From positions 4,080,884-4,144,883 of the forward strand of contig NC_030851.1 of the NCBI RefSeq assembly GCF_000208745.1: a DNA stretch of 64,000 nucleotides, in the 5' to 3' direction. A program made the position numbers and the translations under genes. Positions 13,416-24,346 of the stretch are shown one piece after another (position 1 is the stretch's first letter; each line of letters begins with the position of its first letter). The stretch comes from Theobroma cacao. Taxonomy: Eukaryota > Streptophyta > Magnoliopsida > Malvales > Malvaceae. The notes below the pieces were generated by a model. That model was not told the origin of the DNA and did no database searches. It worked only from the letters and a program-made list of their open reading frames with translations.

Positions 13416-15019
13416 GTATTTTTAGTGAGTGAATGAGATAGCCTGGATTTGAATTCTTTAACAGGAGTTTAGTTAAGTAACCATGCTAAGTCTCGATTCA
13501 AAGTTGACACCAAAGCCATTGGGTCAGGGCGGCTTCCGGCCCACTGATGATGCTACCAAGGTGAAATTTTGGATTATCCTTGGAAAAAGCCAACTCCGGG
13601 CCACGAGGCTCTAACGACGTTATGTTCCCCCGATATTCAGGAACTAGCCCATCCACGACATCTGTTAGGCCCCGAGCGGGGACGGTTCTGAATTTACGAC
13701 ATTACTCGACAGCTTAATTGTCCAATCCAATCCCATGTAATGAGAAAGAGATAACATTTTAAGTTAATATTTATCGAAAAAATATTATCCATTCTTTAAA
13801 GGATAAGATTTAATGTTTCAAAATCCCCAATCCATTTTGATTTCTTCACATGTGTTTAAAAAGAAAAGTATTTCTTTAAAAAAGTTTATTTTTATAGCTT
13901 GAGTTTTAATTATAAAACTAACTTTAAATCCTCACCAATTGGTGAGACCTATCAAACATTTTATGAATAAGCAAAAGAAAAAAAAAGTTAATTTTATGAA
14001 TACTCTATCAAATATTTGACAAATGCATCTTTTAATTAAGGATGTCAAAATATGTACCTTATAATCAAACACTTTGGATTATTGAATCCAAACCAATTAA
14101 ATAAGATTAGAGTATCTTATAATTAAGTTTGAGGCGTAAAATCACGTTTTATTATAATTTGGATAACATTTGAGTGGTGATTTTAAAGTAACTATTATTG
14201 AACTCAACTATAAATAATTATTGTTAATATTAACTTTTAATTATATATAACAATTATTTTTAATTTGTTAATTAATATATTATTTACTAAATTTCATTAA
14301 TATTCTTGATATAATTTTAAAATTTAATTTATTTTTGTATGAATTAACTTTAAATTATTAATTTAATTTTCAAATAATTAATGGATAGTATATAAGAAAT
14401 TCATACACAAAATCAAAAAGAATTCAAAAAATTGATAAGATATTTATAAAATTCGAATAATTTATCAAATAATAGAATTTATGTTAGAGTATTTTAAGAC
14501 AAACAAAATATCTATTTTTTATAACTAATTTTACAAAAAAAATTATCAAAAAATTAAAAGACTTAAAATTCTCTTTCACCCATTTTTATTTGACTGGAAA
14601 TCAGTTCAATTAATTTTTCCAGTTACATCTTGACAATCATCCAAGTCCAAACCAATCCTTTTCAGCTCATATAGAAAACATAAAAAAAAAAAAAANAAAT
14701 TTAATTTATTTAATTAATATAATAATTTACAGATTTATTGAAATTAGAAAAGTAAACAAATCTTGACAAAAAATTACTAAAACAAAACACATGGCAAAAA
14801 CCGCGGCATAGAAAAATGAAAAAGCATATTCCTTTTTCGCAAGCTCCGGTTCTTTAACTACTGTTTTCAAGCCGCGTCACTGTCGGTAAACAAAAAAGTA
14901 AACGACCCAATTTCCCCGTCTAACGGTAAAAACTCCTAGTAAGAAAAAAAAAAAAAGTAAACGAAGTGAAAATACCTATAAAAATAATAATAATAAAAAA
15001 AAAACCCATCTCCAAATAG

Positions 15020-15111
15020 ATCTGCTTCTGCTTGGTTTTCGCTTCCTCTTATCAGAAAAGAAAGGAGAAATTTTTCAGAGTCCAAAGCTTAACAACGGAG
15101 AGTCCTCCGAG
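15020..15111 (+). other. 5'UTR exon of RER1
   Basis: A pyrimidine-rich leader ends at a donor (ccgag, then gttagc) at 15111. It pairs with the acceptor tgtag at 15801-15805, leaving a short second leader segment (15806-15824) before the ATG. The start is approximate. Confidence 0.55.
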
Positions 15112-15824
15112 GTTAGCCTTTTTCTGCCCTTCTTCGACTCTAAAAATCGTGTGCTGTATATTACCATATTTTGACTTTGTATTGGTTGTTATTTCTATTG
15201 ATCGTAACGTGTCCTTTTTAAGTATTGAACCATTTCTTCATGTTGATAGTAGATTCTTTTATTCAACGATTTTATGGTTACGTAAATCTAGGGTTTTGGT
15301 TGTTCTGGATCTGGGTTTTCACGCTTAGTTGTTCTTATTGAAGGACGTGCTCGATTTGTATTTTGATAGACACTAGGTTCTTGTTTTGTTGGTGATAAAG
15401 CTGAGGGGAAGTTTTGGGATCTCATGTTCTTTTGGTATTGTTTTGGGTTTGGTGATGGTAGTGGGTTATTTCTTGCGTTCAGTTGACGGGTTTTTGTTTT
15501 TATCTCTGTTCCGAGATTCTGGGCATGAAATGTTTATGCATTTTCTTGGTAAACAAACATAGGATTAGGGTTTTCCTTTAATTGGATTCATTGGTTGAAA
15601 ATGGCTAGCTGTTTTGCGTTATCTTTTGTTGCACATGGTCGTACGTGGTGATATCTGATGATTTACAGCTATTAGTGCTTAAATTGAATTGAATGTTTAC
15701 TTTAAGTATCAAGTTCACTGAGTGTTGACTTATAACTACGATGTTTTTGGGAACTTAATGTATTTTTTGTGTTTAAGCTGATTGGGTCTTTCTCTTATGG
15801 TGTAGGATTTGAAGCTAATATTGA

Positions 15825-17727
15825 ATGGAGGGAATTGGAGGCGACGGTGCATCAGTGGCATCACCTTTGCCTCAATGGGGGCATGATGCTTGGAGGATGT
15901 ATCAGTATTATCTGGATAAGACTACTCCTCATACAGCTTATAGGTGGATTGGAACCCTTGTTATAGCAGCTATCTACTGTTTGCGGGTCTATTATGTTCA
16001 AGGGTTTTACATAGTTTCATATGGACTTGGGATCTACCTGCTGAATTTGCTAATTGGGTTTTTGTCTCCTCTGGTCGATCCTGAAATTGAAGCTTCTGAT
16101 GGGCCTTTACTGCCAACAAAAGGTTCAGATGAATTCAAGCCGTTTATTCGTAGGCTACCTGAGTTTAAGTTCTGGTAATTGAAAATTTATCTTTGGTTTC
16201 TTATCTGTTATGATGCTTTTCGTGTTACAGAAGCAATTTATTAGTGGTGTTTGTTCCTTTTTGTGGTCTGTGCCAAAATCTTTTGATATGGTTTATTAAG
16301 GGAAACCATCTACTCAAGGTTCATTGACCTATTTAGGCAAAGTCATAAACACTGTCTGATCTTTGAGATATAATAGAAACATGCCCTTTGTTATTTACCA
16401 AAAAAGGGAAAAGATATGTGGAAACATGTGATGCTCATGTAAATGGTGTGATCCAGCAGCATATTAATATCAGCTTTCTGGTTTCTCTAGAGAAAGTTCA
16501 GAAGCCCGTGAGATCTTTTATGCGTTCTGATCATTTATGAAACTCAGGGAATGTTATGCATGTTTTAAGATTTTAGCTTAAGATAGATTACTTCATGGTG
16601 GGTTTGATGATAATAGCTTGTATTTAATTGAAATCAAGGTCTTAGTCATTCTTCTTCGCTGTTTGTACTTTGTAAATCTTTGATGGAGTTAAAAATAATA
16701 TAAAGGGTTATAACATGCACAACAAGTGATACTTCTAGTAAGACTTCCTTTAACAACAATCTTGCATTACATGCATAATTGACAACCAGCAGCCATGTTT
16801 TTCTCCTCTAGTTACCTAATTTGGTCTGCGCAGATTTTACATGACCTCAAGTTCACCCTACCGTTACTTGGTGGCATGTCATATGCCTAGTTTGCACCCG
16901 GGCCTTCCTTTCTCTTTACCTTTATATACCTCAAATGAAAAGTATCATAATGGTTCAGAAATCTACTATAATGTTTCCGATTGTGGGAACGTAGGAGAAT
17001 ATGCTTGAAAGCATTTGCTCCTCTGTCAATTTCATTAGCCATTACCTTGTCATTGTCAATCACTCGATCTCATGCGATTCACTGTTTCCTTAGAATGTAG
17101 AATCTTTAAATTTTGTTTGTTTTACCGAAGAATTACAGCTTAGAAAAGTATTTCTGTTTATAGCATAGAAATGTGCAACTAATTGTGAGTGGAACTAAGT
17201 TATTTGCTATAGTCCATCATTCTTCTTCATCCATTGGGAAGTTTCATGTCTTACTTGAGATCTGTTTGAATTTGTGCTTAATGAATGGGTATGTAAGTAT
17301 GGATATAATACTTCTTTTGTTTTATTATTATTGCAGGTACTCCATGACAAAGGCTTTCTGCATAGCATTTGTCATGACTTTCTTTTCCGTATTTGATGTT
17401 CCTGTCTTTTGGCCTATATTGCTTTGTTATTGGATTGTTCTCTTTGTCCTTACAATGAGGCGTCAGATTGCACACATGGTCAAATACAAGTATATCCCAT
17501 TCAACATTGGAAAGCAGGTCAGCTTCCAATGAAAAAATGATTTCTACTTGTATAGTTTCAACCATATCAGCAAGCACCTTTCACTGGTACTTCTAATTAT
17601 GAGTGGCAGCAGGGAAGTCTCTAACATTTGCATTCTTGAAAGATAAACAGTGTTTTTCTTCTCTCTTTGACAGAAATACACTGGTAAGAAAGCTTCTGCA
17701 AGTAGCAGTGGCTCCCGCGGGGATTGA
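15825..17727 (+). CDS. RER1: RER1, Golgi-to-ER retrieval receptor
   Basis: Three coding exons (15825-16174, 17337-17517, 17674-17727) total 585 nt, or 194 aa, the normal size for RER1. The protein has four hydrophobic segments in the usual paired arrangement: around [15 protein letters not shown] and [20 protein letters not shown] near residues 40-85, and around [13 protein letters not shown] and [15 protein letters not shown] near 125-160. The signatures [24 protein letters not shown] and [16 protein letters not shown] are those of RER1. The family cycles between ER and cis-Golgi and returns escaped ER membrane proteins and unassembled subunits by recognising polar residues in their membrane spans. 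The Ser-rich tail ([10 protein letters not shown]) is variable in the family. Confidence 0.97.
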
Positions 17728-18580
17728 AGCTTTGGCTGGTTCACAGGGGAAATGGTAAAGGACCTGGTGGAAAAAGGAAAAGTAGGCATTCTGAAGATTC
17801 ATGATAATTGATTTCACCTTTGGAAGACAGGCATTTGTGTTATTATGGATTTTTTAATATGCAGTTACTACAAACATAAGTTCAGTTGTCCCTGTGAAGA
17901 AGTGCTGACGTCGCAGAACTGAAACTTTATTGTTTATACAAATGGTTTTGGAGATTTGATCAAAGTTTTTGGGATTATTGGGCAGTAATTTGTACAACAA
18001 AATATCGTTCCCTGATCTCATCTACGTTACTTGATTTGTAGTGACAAGACCAAATTTCTTATTAGGAGACATCCCTGGCAGATTTTAGGCGTTTATTTTT
18101 CTTTTGTACTTGACGGGTGCAAGAGCAAAACTGCAGTTTTTCCTTAATGCATTGCACATTTATGCACAATTTCAATTGGGGTCCAGTTTTTCACAACTGG
18201 GGTTTCAAGTTCCGGTAACTCAAGTATTTGAAGAGGGAGATAAGATTATGTTTCTTCAACCTGTAGGTGTGTGGACATGTGGTTCCAAGGGAACTGATCC
18301 ATTTTCTTCGCATCTGATAGCAATAATATGGGCTTACTCACCAGTCACCACCTTTCCTTAATTGTATGTTCATTTTTTTCACTTCCATTAAGAATTAGAG
18401 GGAAGAACCTATAAGCATTCTTATACTGTGATTTCTCAGAAAGATGATACTGTATCTGTCCTATAGTATGTATTTGCAAAAAAAGGCTGTCTAAATAGAA
18501 AATTAATCTCACATGCTTCCCCTGTTTTGTTTGTATATTCTAATTCCACATAAATTTTCACTTACCAAGTTATTAAGAGC
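17728..18580. other. RER1 3'UTR and intergenic spacer
   Basis: The RER1 3' region is followed by a short spacer before the SPB1 promoter. No separate gene or repeat is evident. Confidence 0.6.
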
Positions 18581-18581
18581 T

Positions 18582-18626
18582 TGGGCCTAATCAGCTGGGA
18601 ACCCCACTCACCCAGGCTCAAGCCCA
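18582..18626 (+). promoter_or_regulatory. Site II elements of the SPB1 promoter
   Basis: TGGGCC lies at 18582-18587 and the inverse complement of TGGGCT at 18621-18626. Site II (TGGGCY) motifs bind TCP factors and, together with telo-boxes, mark plant genes for ribosome biogenesis. The motifs are read directly; their activity here is inferred. Confidence 0.6.
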
Positions 18627-18654
18627 AATGGTAAAGACCCAAAGATAAAATGCA

Positions 18655-18663
18655 AAACCCTAA
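18655..18663 (+). promoter_or_regulatory. Telo-box of the SPB1 promoter
   Basis: AAACCCTAA lies 124-132 nt upstream of the SPB1 start codon and just downstream of two site II motifs. This is the standard configuration of plant ribosomal-protein and nucleolar genes. Confidence 0.7.
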
Positions 18664-18786
18664 ACCCAGGGAGTCGGTTTGATTGTTTTCAGATATAACC
18701 CCCTAAGACCTCACTTCCTATTTTCTCCCCTTCTTCTCCTTGCTCAGATATTTTCCCTTCTTATTCGATCCGAGTGAAGAAAGGAT

Positions 18787-21700
18787 ATGGGTAAAGTGAA
18801 AGGAAAGCATAGGTTAGATAAGTACTACCAACTTGCCAAGGAACACGGCTACCGTTCCAGAGCATCATGGAAGCTAGTCCAACTCGACTCCAAGTTCTCC
18901 TTTTTAAATTCTGCCCACGCCGTCCTCGACCTCTGCGCCGCCCCTGGTGGTTGGATGCAGGTTGCTGTCCAGAGAGTTCCTGTTGGCAGCCTCGTACTCG
19001 GTCTCGACCTTGTTCCCATCGCCCCAATACGAGGTGCCATCGCCCTCCAACAAGACATAACCAAATCCGAATGTAAGTCCAAAATTAAACGGGTCATGGA
19101 AGAGCATGGGGCCCCGGCTTTTGATGTGGTTTTGCATGATGGATCCCCTAATGTTGGTGGAGCCTGGGCTCAGGAGGCAATGAGCCAAAATGCTTTGGTT
19201 ATTGATTCTGTTAAGCTGGCTACCCAGTTCTTGGCTCCCAAGGGCACTTTTGTTACTAAGGTTTTTAGGTCCCAAGACTATAGTTCTGTTCTCTATTGTC
19301 TCAAGCAGGTGATTATTTTCCTTCGTTTTTTGAAGATATGATCATATCTCTGTAAAGTTTTGTTCTTCCTTGATATGTGTATTTGGTTTGCTTCAGTTAT
19401 TTGAAAAGGTTGAGGTCGATAAACCCGCAGCTAGTCGTTCAGCATCAGCTGAGATTTATCTTTTGGGCCTGAGGTATAAAGCCCCTGCAAAGATTGATCC
19501 ACGTCTTCTTGACGTCAAGCATCTATTTCAGGGATCAGTAGAACCACAGAAGAAGGTTTTTATTTTATTTTGGAGTTTCAAAGTCTCTTAAAAGATAACT
19601 TCTTCCTTTGATTGAGTCTCTGCTAATTTTGTTCTTTCTACCAAATACTTGATGTAGGTGATTGATGTACTTAGGGTAACAAAACAAAAGAGACACCGTG
19701 ATGGGTAAGCTTTCCCTTTACCCTACAGCTATGTGAACTAAATAAAATGAGTTTCTGATAATAAGTCAGATAAACAAATTTACTGCTTGTTAGCAATGAC
19801 TGAACAAGTTAATAGCATGTACAAGAAAATTAGAAATTTTTTTCATCAATGTTTGTGTTTGTGGATATTGTTTCAAGTGGGATCTATGTTATGCTTTGTT
19901 GCTAACTAGGTTCAATTTACAGTTATGAAGATGGAGAGACAATCTCAAAGAAGGTGTCTACAGCTGCTGACTTCATTAGGTCTGACTCTCCTCTTGAAAT
20001 CCTAGGTTCAGTTACTTCCATAACCTTTGGCGATCCAGCTTCATTGCCTATTAAGGATCACAGTTCTACCACAGAAGAGGTAATTATTTTTGTGTATTGT
20101 TATTGTTTACCTTGCCTTCAATCTTTCCAGGTTTTGATTGCTTATTTTGCTGCTGTCTGTCCAGATCAAAGCTCTTTGTGATGATTTGCGTGTTTTGGGA
20201 AAGCAAGATTTCAAGTGCCTTTTGAAGTAAGTAACACAATTCTGTTTACATTTCCCCTTTTGAAATTTTCAAATCTAAACAACTTGTGAGAATATGAAAG
20301 CCAGTGTAAGCAAGTTTTAATCAATGCACTTGTTCATAATATTTTGAGTGGGAGCTTGATAAGGGAAGAATGCTAGATTTTTGTGCATATATAAATGTAT
20401 TACATGGCACCGTTCCCTTGTTTTGATATTATCATGTTTGTTTTTCATGTAGGTGGCGGTTGCAATTGAGAAAAGCTTTGTCTCCTTCAGAAAAGGCTAC
20501 TTCTTCCACCCCTGCCACAGATGTTGACAAAGGGGAAGAAGAGAACGAAGATGATAAATTACTCAATGAAATGGAGGAGCTCACATATGCTATGGAACGT
20601 AAGAAGAAAAGAGCAAAGAAGCTTGTAGCAAAAAGACAAGCTAAGGTTTATTTCCTTGCTCAGATATCTCTGGTCCCTGTATCTATTTCTTAGTGCATTT
20701 ACAACATAATAGAAACCATGAAATGGAACAAATTTATTGATTTTACCATGGTTTTGTATCTACAGGATAGTAGTGATAGTAGCTAAATGATACATGGTTT
20801 TCTTTTCCCTTTATTTTTGAAAAAATTAAGAAATCATATATAGATTTGGTACTAATGTTTCAGATACCTATGGTGTTCTATATTGGTCCTTACTGTTGGA
20901 AATTTCATGTTCCTTCTTTAGTTTTAAACTCTAGGATGTTGCCATGCACTCATTTAGTTGCTGCTTCTTGCCTCATCGTTTTGCAGGATAAATCACGGAA
21001 GGCAACAGGAATGCAAATAGATGCCTTGGAAGATGGTTATATTGATCATGAGTTGTTTTCTTTGTCTTCAATCAAGGTTTGCTTTTGATCAAAAGACTTC
21101 AAATTAGGAAACTCAATGTTTATTCCATAACAAGTTAAAAAAAAAAAAGAGGCTAGTCTAAACAAACATCTAAAACAAAATTATTGGACTTAAGACCGCA
21201 GTTATGTCATTTAACCAAAGGCATAGTTCACATTTAACCTTTCCAAGCCCCTTTATTATGGGCTAAACCATGGCATCATCTGATGTTTAACCTTATTGTC
21301 CATGATATGCTGTTTTGAACAAGAGGCATGTTTTGCTCTTAACATCTTTTCTTCCAGTTATGTGTTGGCATCTGTCTGTTTGTTAACTGAAGTGTTTCTT
21401 GGGCATTTTTTATTGAGCTAGACTATTTGTCATGATAAAATGAAGCCTTTCCTTTATTGTCTGGAAACTGTAGGATTATTGAATGAAGTCACCACTGCCC
21501 TTCATATTTCCTTTTAAACTGATGTTTATAGTAGTCATTCTTTGGTATTTCCTAAAAAATTGACTTAGATTTTCGTCGAAGCTTTTTTCTTTAGATAAAG
21601 TTTATTGATGCTAGTCCATTAATGCCTTTAGGGTAAGAAAGATCTAGCAGCAGTTGACTCCACTGAGTATGATGATGGGAATAATGACTTAAGGGGTAGC

Positions 21701-23520
21701 AAAGATGAAGAAAACCAGGACAAAACTGAAGAGGAGTCATCCAGTGATATTGATTCTGATGAAGAACGCAGAAGGTTGGTTGCCCTGATTCTTAGTTATA
21801 ACTGGGGTTTGATTTGAGCAATATATAATTTCTAACATTCTCTGTATGTAAATCAATCTTGTAATTTTGATGCTAGATATGATGAACAAATCGAAGAGAT
21901 TCTTGATCACGCTTATGAACAGTATGTGGCCAAAAAGGATGGAAGCACAAAGCAGAGGAAGCGTGCAAAAGAAGCCTACTCTGACCAGTTGGAGGTATGA
22001 AACTCTTGTAGTGTGTAATTGAGAACTCAACATGTTCAGCATTATCACAAACTTTAAACTCACATGTATAATGTGCAATCTTTTATTTATTTGCCTGACA
22101 TTCTAAAATGATCATGTATGCCATGTTTGTTCAGTGTCTGATTTTGAAGGCCTTGTTCTGTGTTCTATTTACAAATTCCCTCACTTTCGCTCTCTCATTC
22201 TCTCTCTTTTCAGTTTCCTCTTCCACCCCCCTTTTTCTCGCATTTGCATGCATAGTCCCCCCTAGGTTGCTCTATCTAGTACAATTTTTTTCTTCCCCTA
22301 TGCTTCCTAACTTCATATTCTATCCATATGAATTTTTGTTTTCCCAGTGCTATTATCATTCTTTCTTATTTATGCTGTTAATACAGCATGGATAATGGTT
22401 GATTTTAAAAGCTGACCAAATTTTTACTGATTAGATTGAATTTCTCTTCTCGGCTGTGCAGGGTGGTGATGGTGATGATATCATTCTTTCTGATCATGAT
22501 TCAGACAAGGACGAGGCTGATCCTGAAGCAAATCCTCTCTTGGTACCACTGGATGATGGGGAAGGACCAACTCAGGAGGAGATTACAAACAGGTGGTTTG
22601 GTCAGGATATTTTTGCTGAAGCTGTAGAGCAGGGAGATTTAGGGAAGTATGACAGTGATGATGCAATGGAGGTTGATAACCAAGTGGACAGGCTACCTGT
22701 TCCTGAGAGGGCCAAAGAAAAGAAAAGGCAGGATGAAAGACAAATCGCTGACAAGGTCAAGGAAAAGAAAACAAACAATGCTTCGGGCCTCAATCGTAGT
22801 CAACTCCAGGCTCCTAGGGCGGAGGATGATTTTGAGATTGTCCCTGCTCCAGCTACAGATTCTAGTGATGATTCGTCTTCAGATGACTCAGAGGAAGAAG
22901 ATGTTGATACAAAAGCTGAGATATTGGCTTGTGCGAAGAAGATGCTCAGGAAAAAGCAAAGGGAGCAAATTCTTGATGATGCCTATAATAAATATATGTT
23001 TGATTATGAGGGTTTACCCAAGTGGTTCTTAGAGGAGGAGAGGAGACACCACCAACCAATTAAGCCTGTTACGAAAGAAGAGATTGCTGCAATGCGAGCA
23101 CAATTCAAAGAGATCAATGCTCGACCTGCTAAGAAAGTTGCAGAGGCAAAGGCTAGAAAGAAGCGGGTAGCAATGAAAAAGCTTGAGAAGGTTCGACAGA
23201 AAGCAAATAGTATATCAGACCAAACTGACATCTCTGATCGGTCAAAGAGGAAGCAAATTGAACAACTATACAAGAAGGCTATGCCCAAAAAGACCCAAAA
23301 GGAATATGTGGTTGCGAAGAAGGGCGTACAAGTCAAGGCTGGCAAAGGGAAAGTCCTTGTCGATCGGCGGATGAAAAAGGATTCGAGGGCACGCGGAATG
23401 GGTAAATCAGGAAAAGGTGGTTCAAAGAAGGGAAAGAACGGAAAAGTTAGGAAAGGCAAAGGATCCGTTAAGGCTTCAGGGAACAAGGAAAACAAAGGGA
23501 AAAAAGGTGTGCGCGCATGA
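18787..23520 (+). CDS. SPB1: SPB1/FTSJ3-type pre-rRNA 2'-O-ribose methyltransferase
   Basis: Ten exons (18787-19308, 19397-19555, 19658-19704, 19923-20079, 20165-20226, 20453-20645, 20987-21076, 21632-21774, 21877-21994, 22462-23520) total 2550 nt, or 849 aa, close to yeast Spb1 and human FTSJ3. The N-terminal FtsJ domain has the SAM-binding motif DLCAAPGGW (48-56). It also has the catalytic tetrad K29, D118 (HDGSPNVGG), K158 (FVTKVFRSQDY) and E193 (SAEIYLLG), with D-K and K-E spacings the same as in E. coli RrmJ. A central DUF3381-like region and acidic tracts follow, then the Spb1 C-terminal domain with FDYEGLPKWFLEEE and a Lys-rich tail. In yeast the enzyme methylates the A-loop of 25S rRNA and is needed for 60S assembly in the nucleolus. 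The upstream telo-box and site II motifs fit this role. Confidence 0.96.
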
Positions 23521-24346
23521 CTGAACAATTGAAGTTCTGATGGATACATTTCAGATAAAATTGAAGATGAACAACATATACATTTTTGTTTTGTTCTTTA
23601 AAATATTTTATCCATTTTGTTGGGGTTGATTGATAAAATTAAGTACGATGTTTTGATGTTTTGAGTATTGATTCAAGGTGTAATTGTGATGAATGAGGAG
23701 CTGTAGATGTTTTACAGTCCCGAAAATTTTCCTTCTACCTCTCTTCTCTGACCAGATTTCTTATATACATATTTATCCACAACTGGAAGGATATAACCTC
23801 TTAGACATGCTGAATCCGTGTTTCCATCGTGAAATTCAGATTGCTAGAACCCATCGGCCTGTTATATTTTATACGTGAATTCAGTTTTGCCCTGCACCCT
23901 GCAGCTCAACTTATTTAATTTCTGTTTTCTTCAATCTTTCCTTTCTTCTTTCACATTCAATTTTAAAACTTATCATTTTCTAATCCTTTTTGCTTTCTCC
24001 ATTGTTTTTACTCTATACCTACACATGGCGGCTTTTTTTGCTTGCTTGTTCGTCAAGTTTAAACATGTTCCCGCTGCTGGAGTCTTGCCTCTTAATAGGA
24101 AAAAGGAGCAGCTTAAAACTAAAGCAATTGCAGAGAAAGAGTGAAGGTAGATGCGAAGGCAACAGATAATTCCTTCACAAGCAGTTGATTATTTTCCTAA
24201 GTTTAATTCTTAGCAAACTGGAAGTCCAGCACTCACTAATACACATCCTAACTTGGCTAGCAACTTACAAAGTCTGCCAGAATAGCACAAGCAGAGAGAA
24301 CAGTATCTACTTATTTATTCAGACGATGTACGTCGATGCAGGAGGA
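23521..24346. other. Convergent intergenic region
   Basis: The 3' flanks of SPB1 (+) and of the reductase gene (-). No supported gene lies here. Confidence 0.6.

Larger units (their letters stand above)
11100..15015. other. Repeat-rich intergenic region
   Basis: This stretch of about 3.9 kb has no gene I can support. It is mostly very AT-rich, with a MITE-like block near 11560-11860, duplicated and tandem AT repeats at 12398-12692, a (TA)n tract at 13396-13415, and two islands of more balanced composition (about 12830-13150 and 13480-13720). One base, 14696, is called n inside a poly(A) run. Confidence 0.6.

Noticed and set aside
13439..13500. tRNA/SINE-like A-box and B-box strings
   Set aside because: B-box matches only about 8 of 11 positions, the A-box is partial, and no cloverleaf or A-tail follows.
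14696..14696. Ambiguous base n
   Set aside because: Single unresolved call in a poly(A) run, a sequencing artefact with no biological meaning.
23004..23549. 181-codon minus-strand ORF
   Set aside because: It is the antisense shadow of the Lys-rich SPB1 C-terminus.
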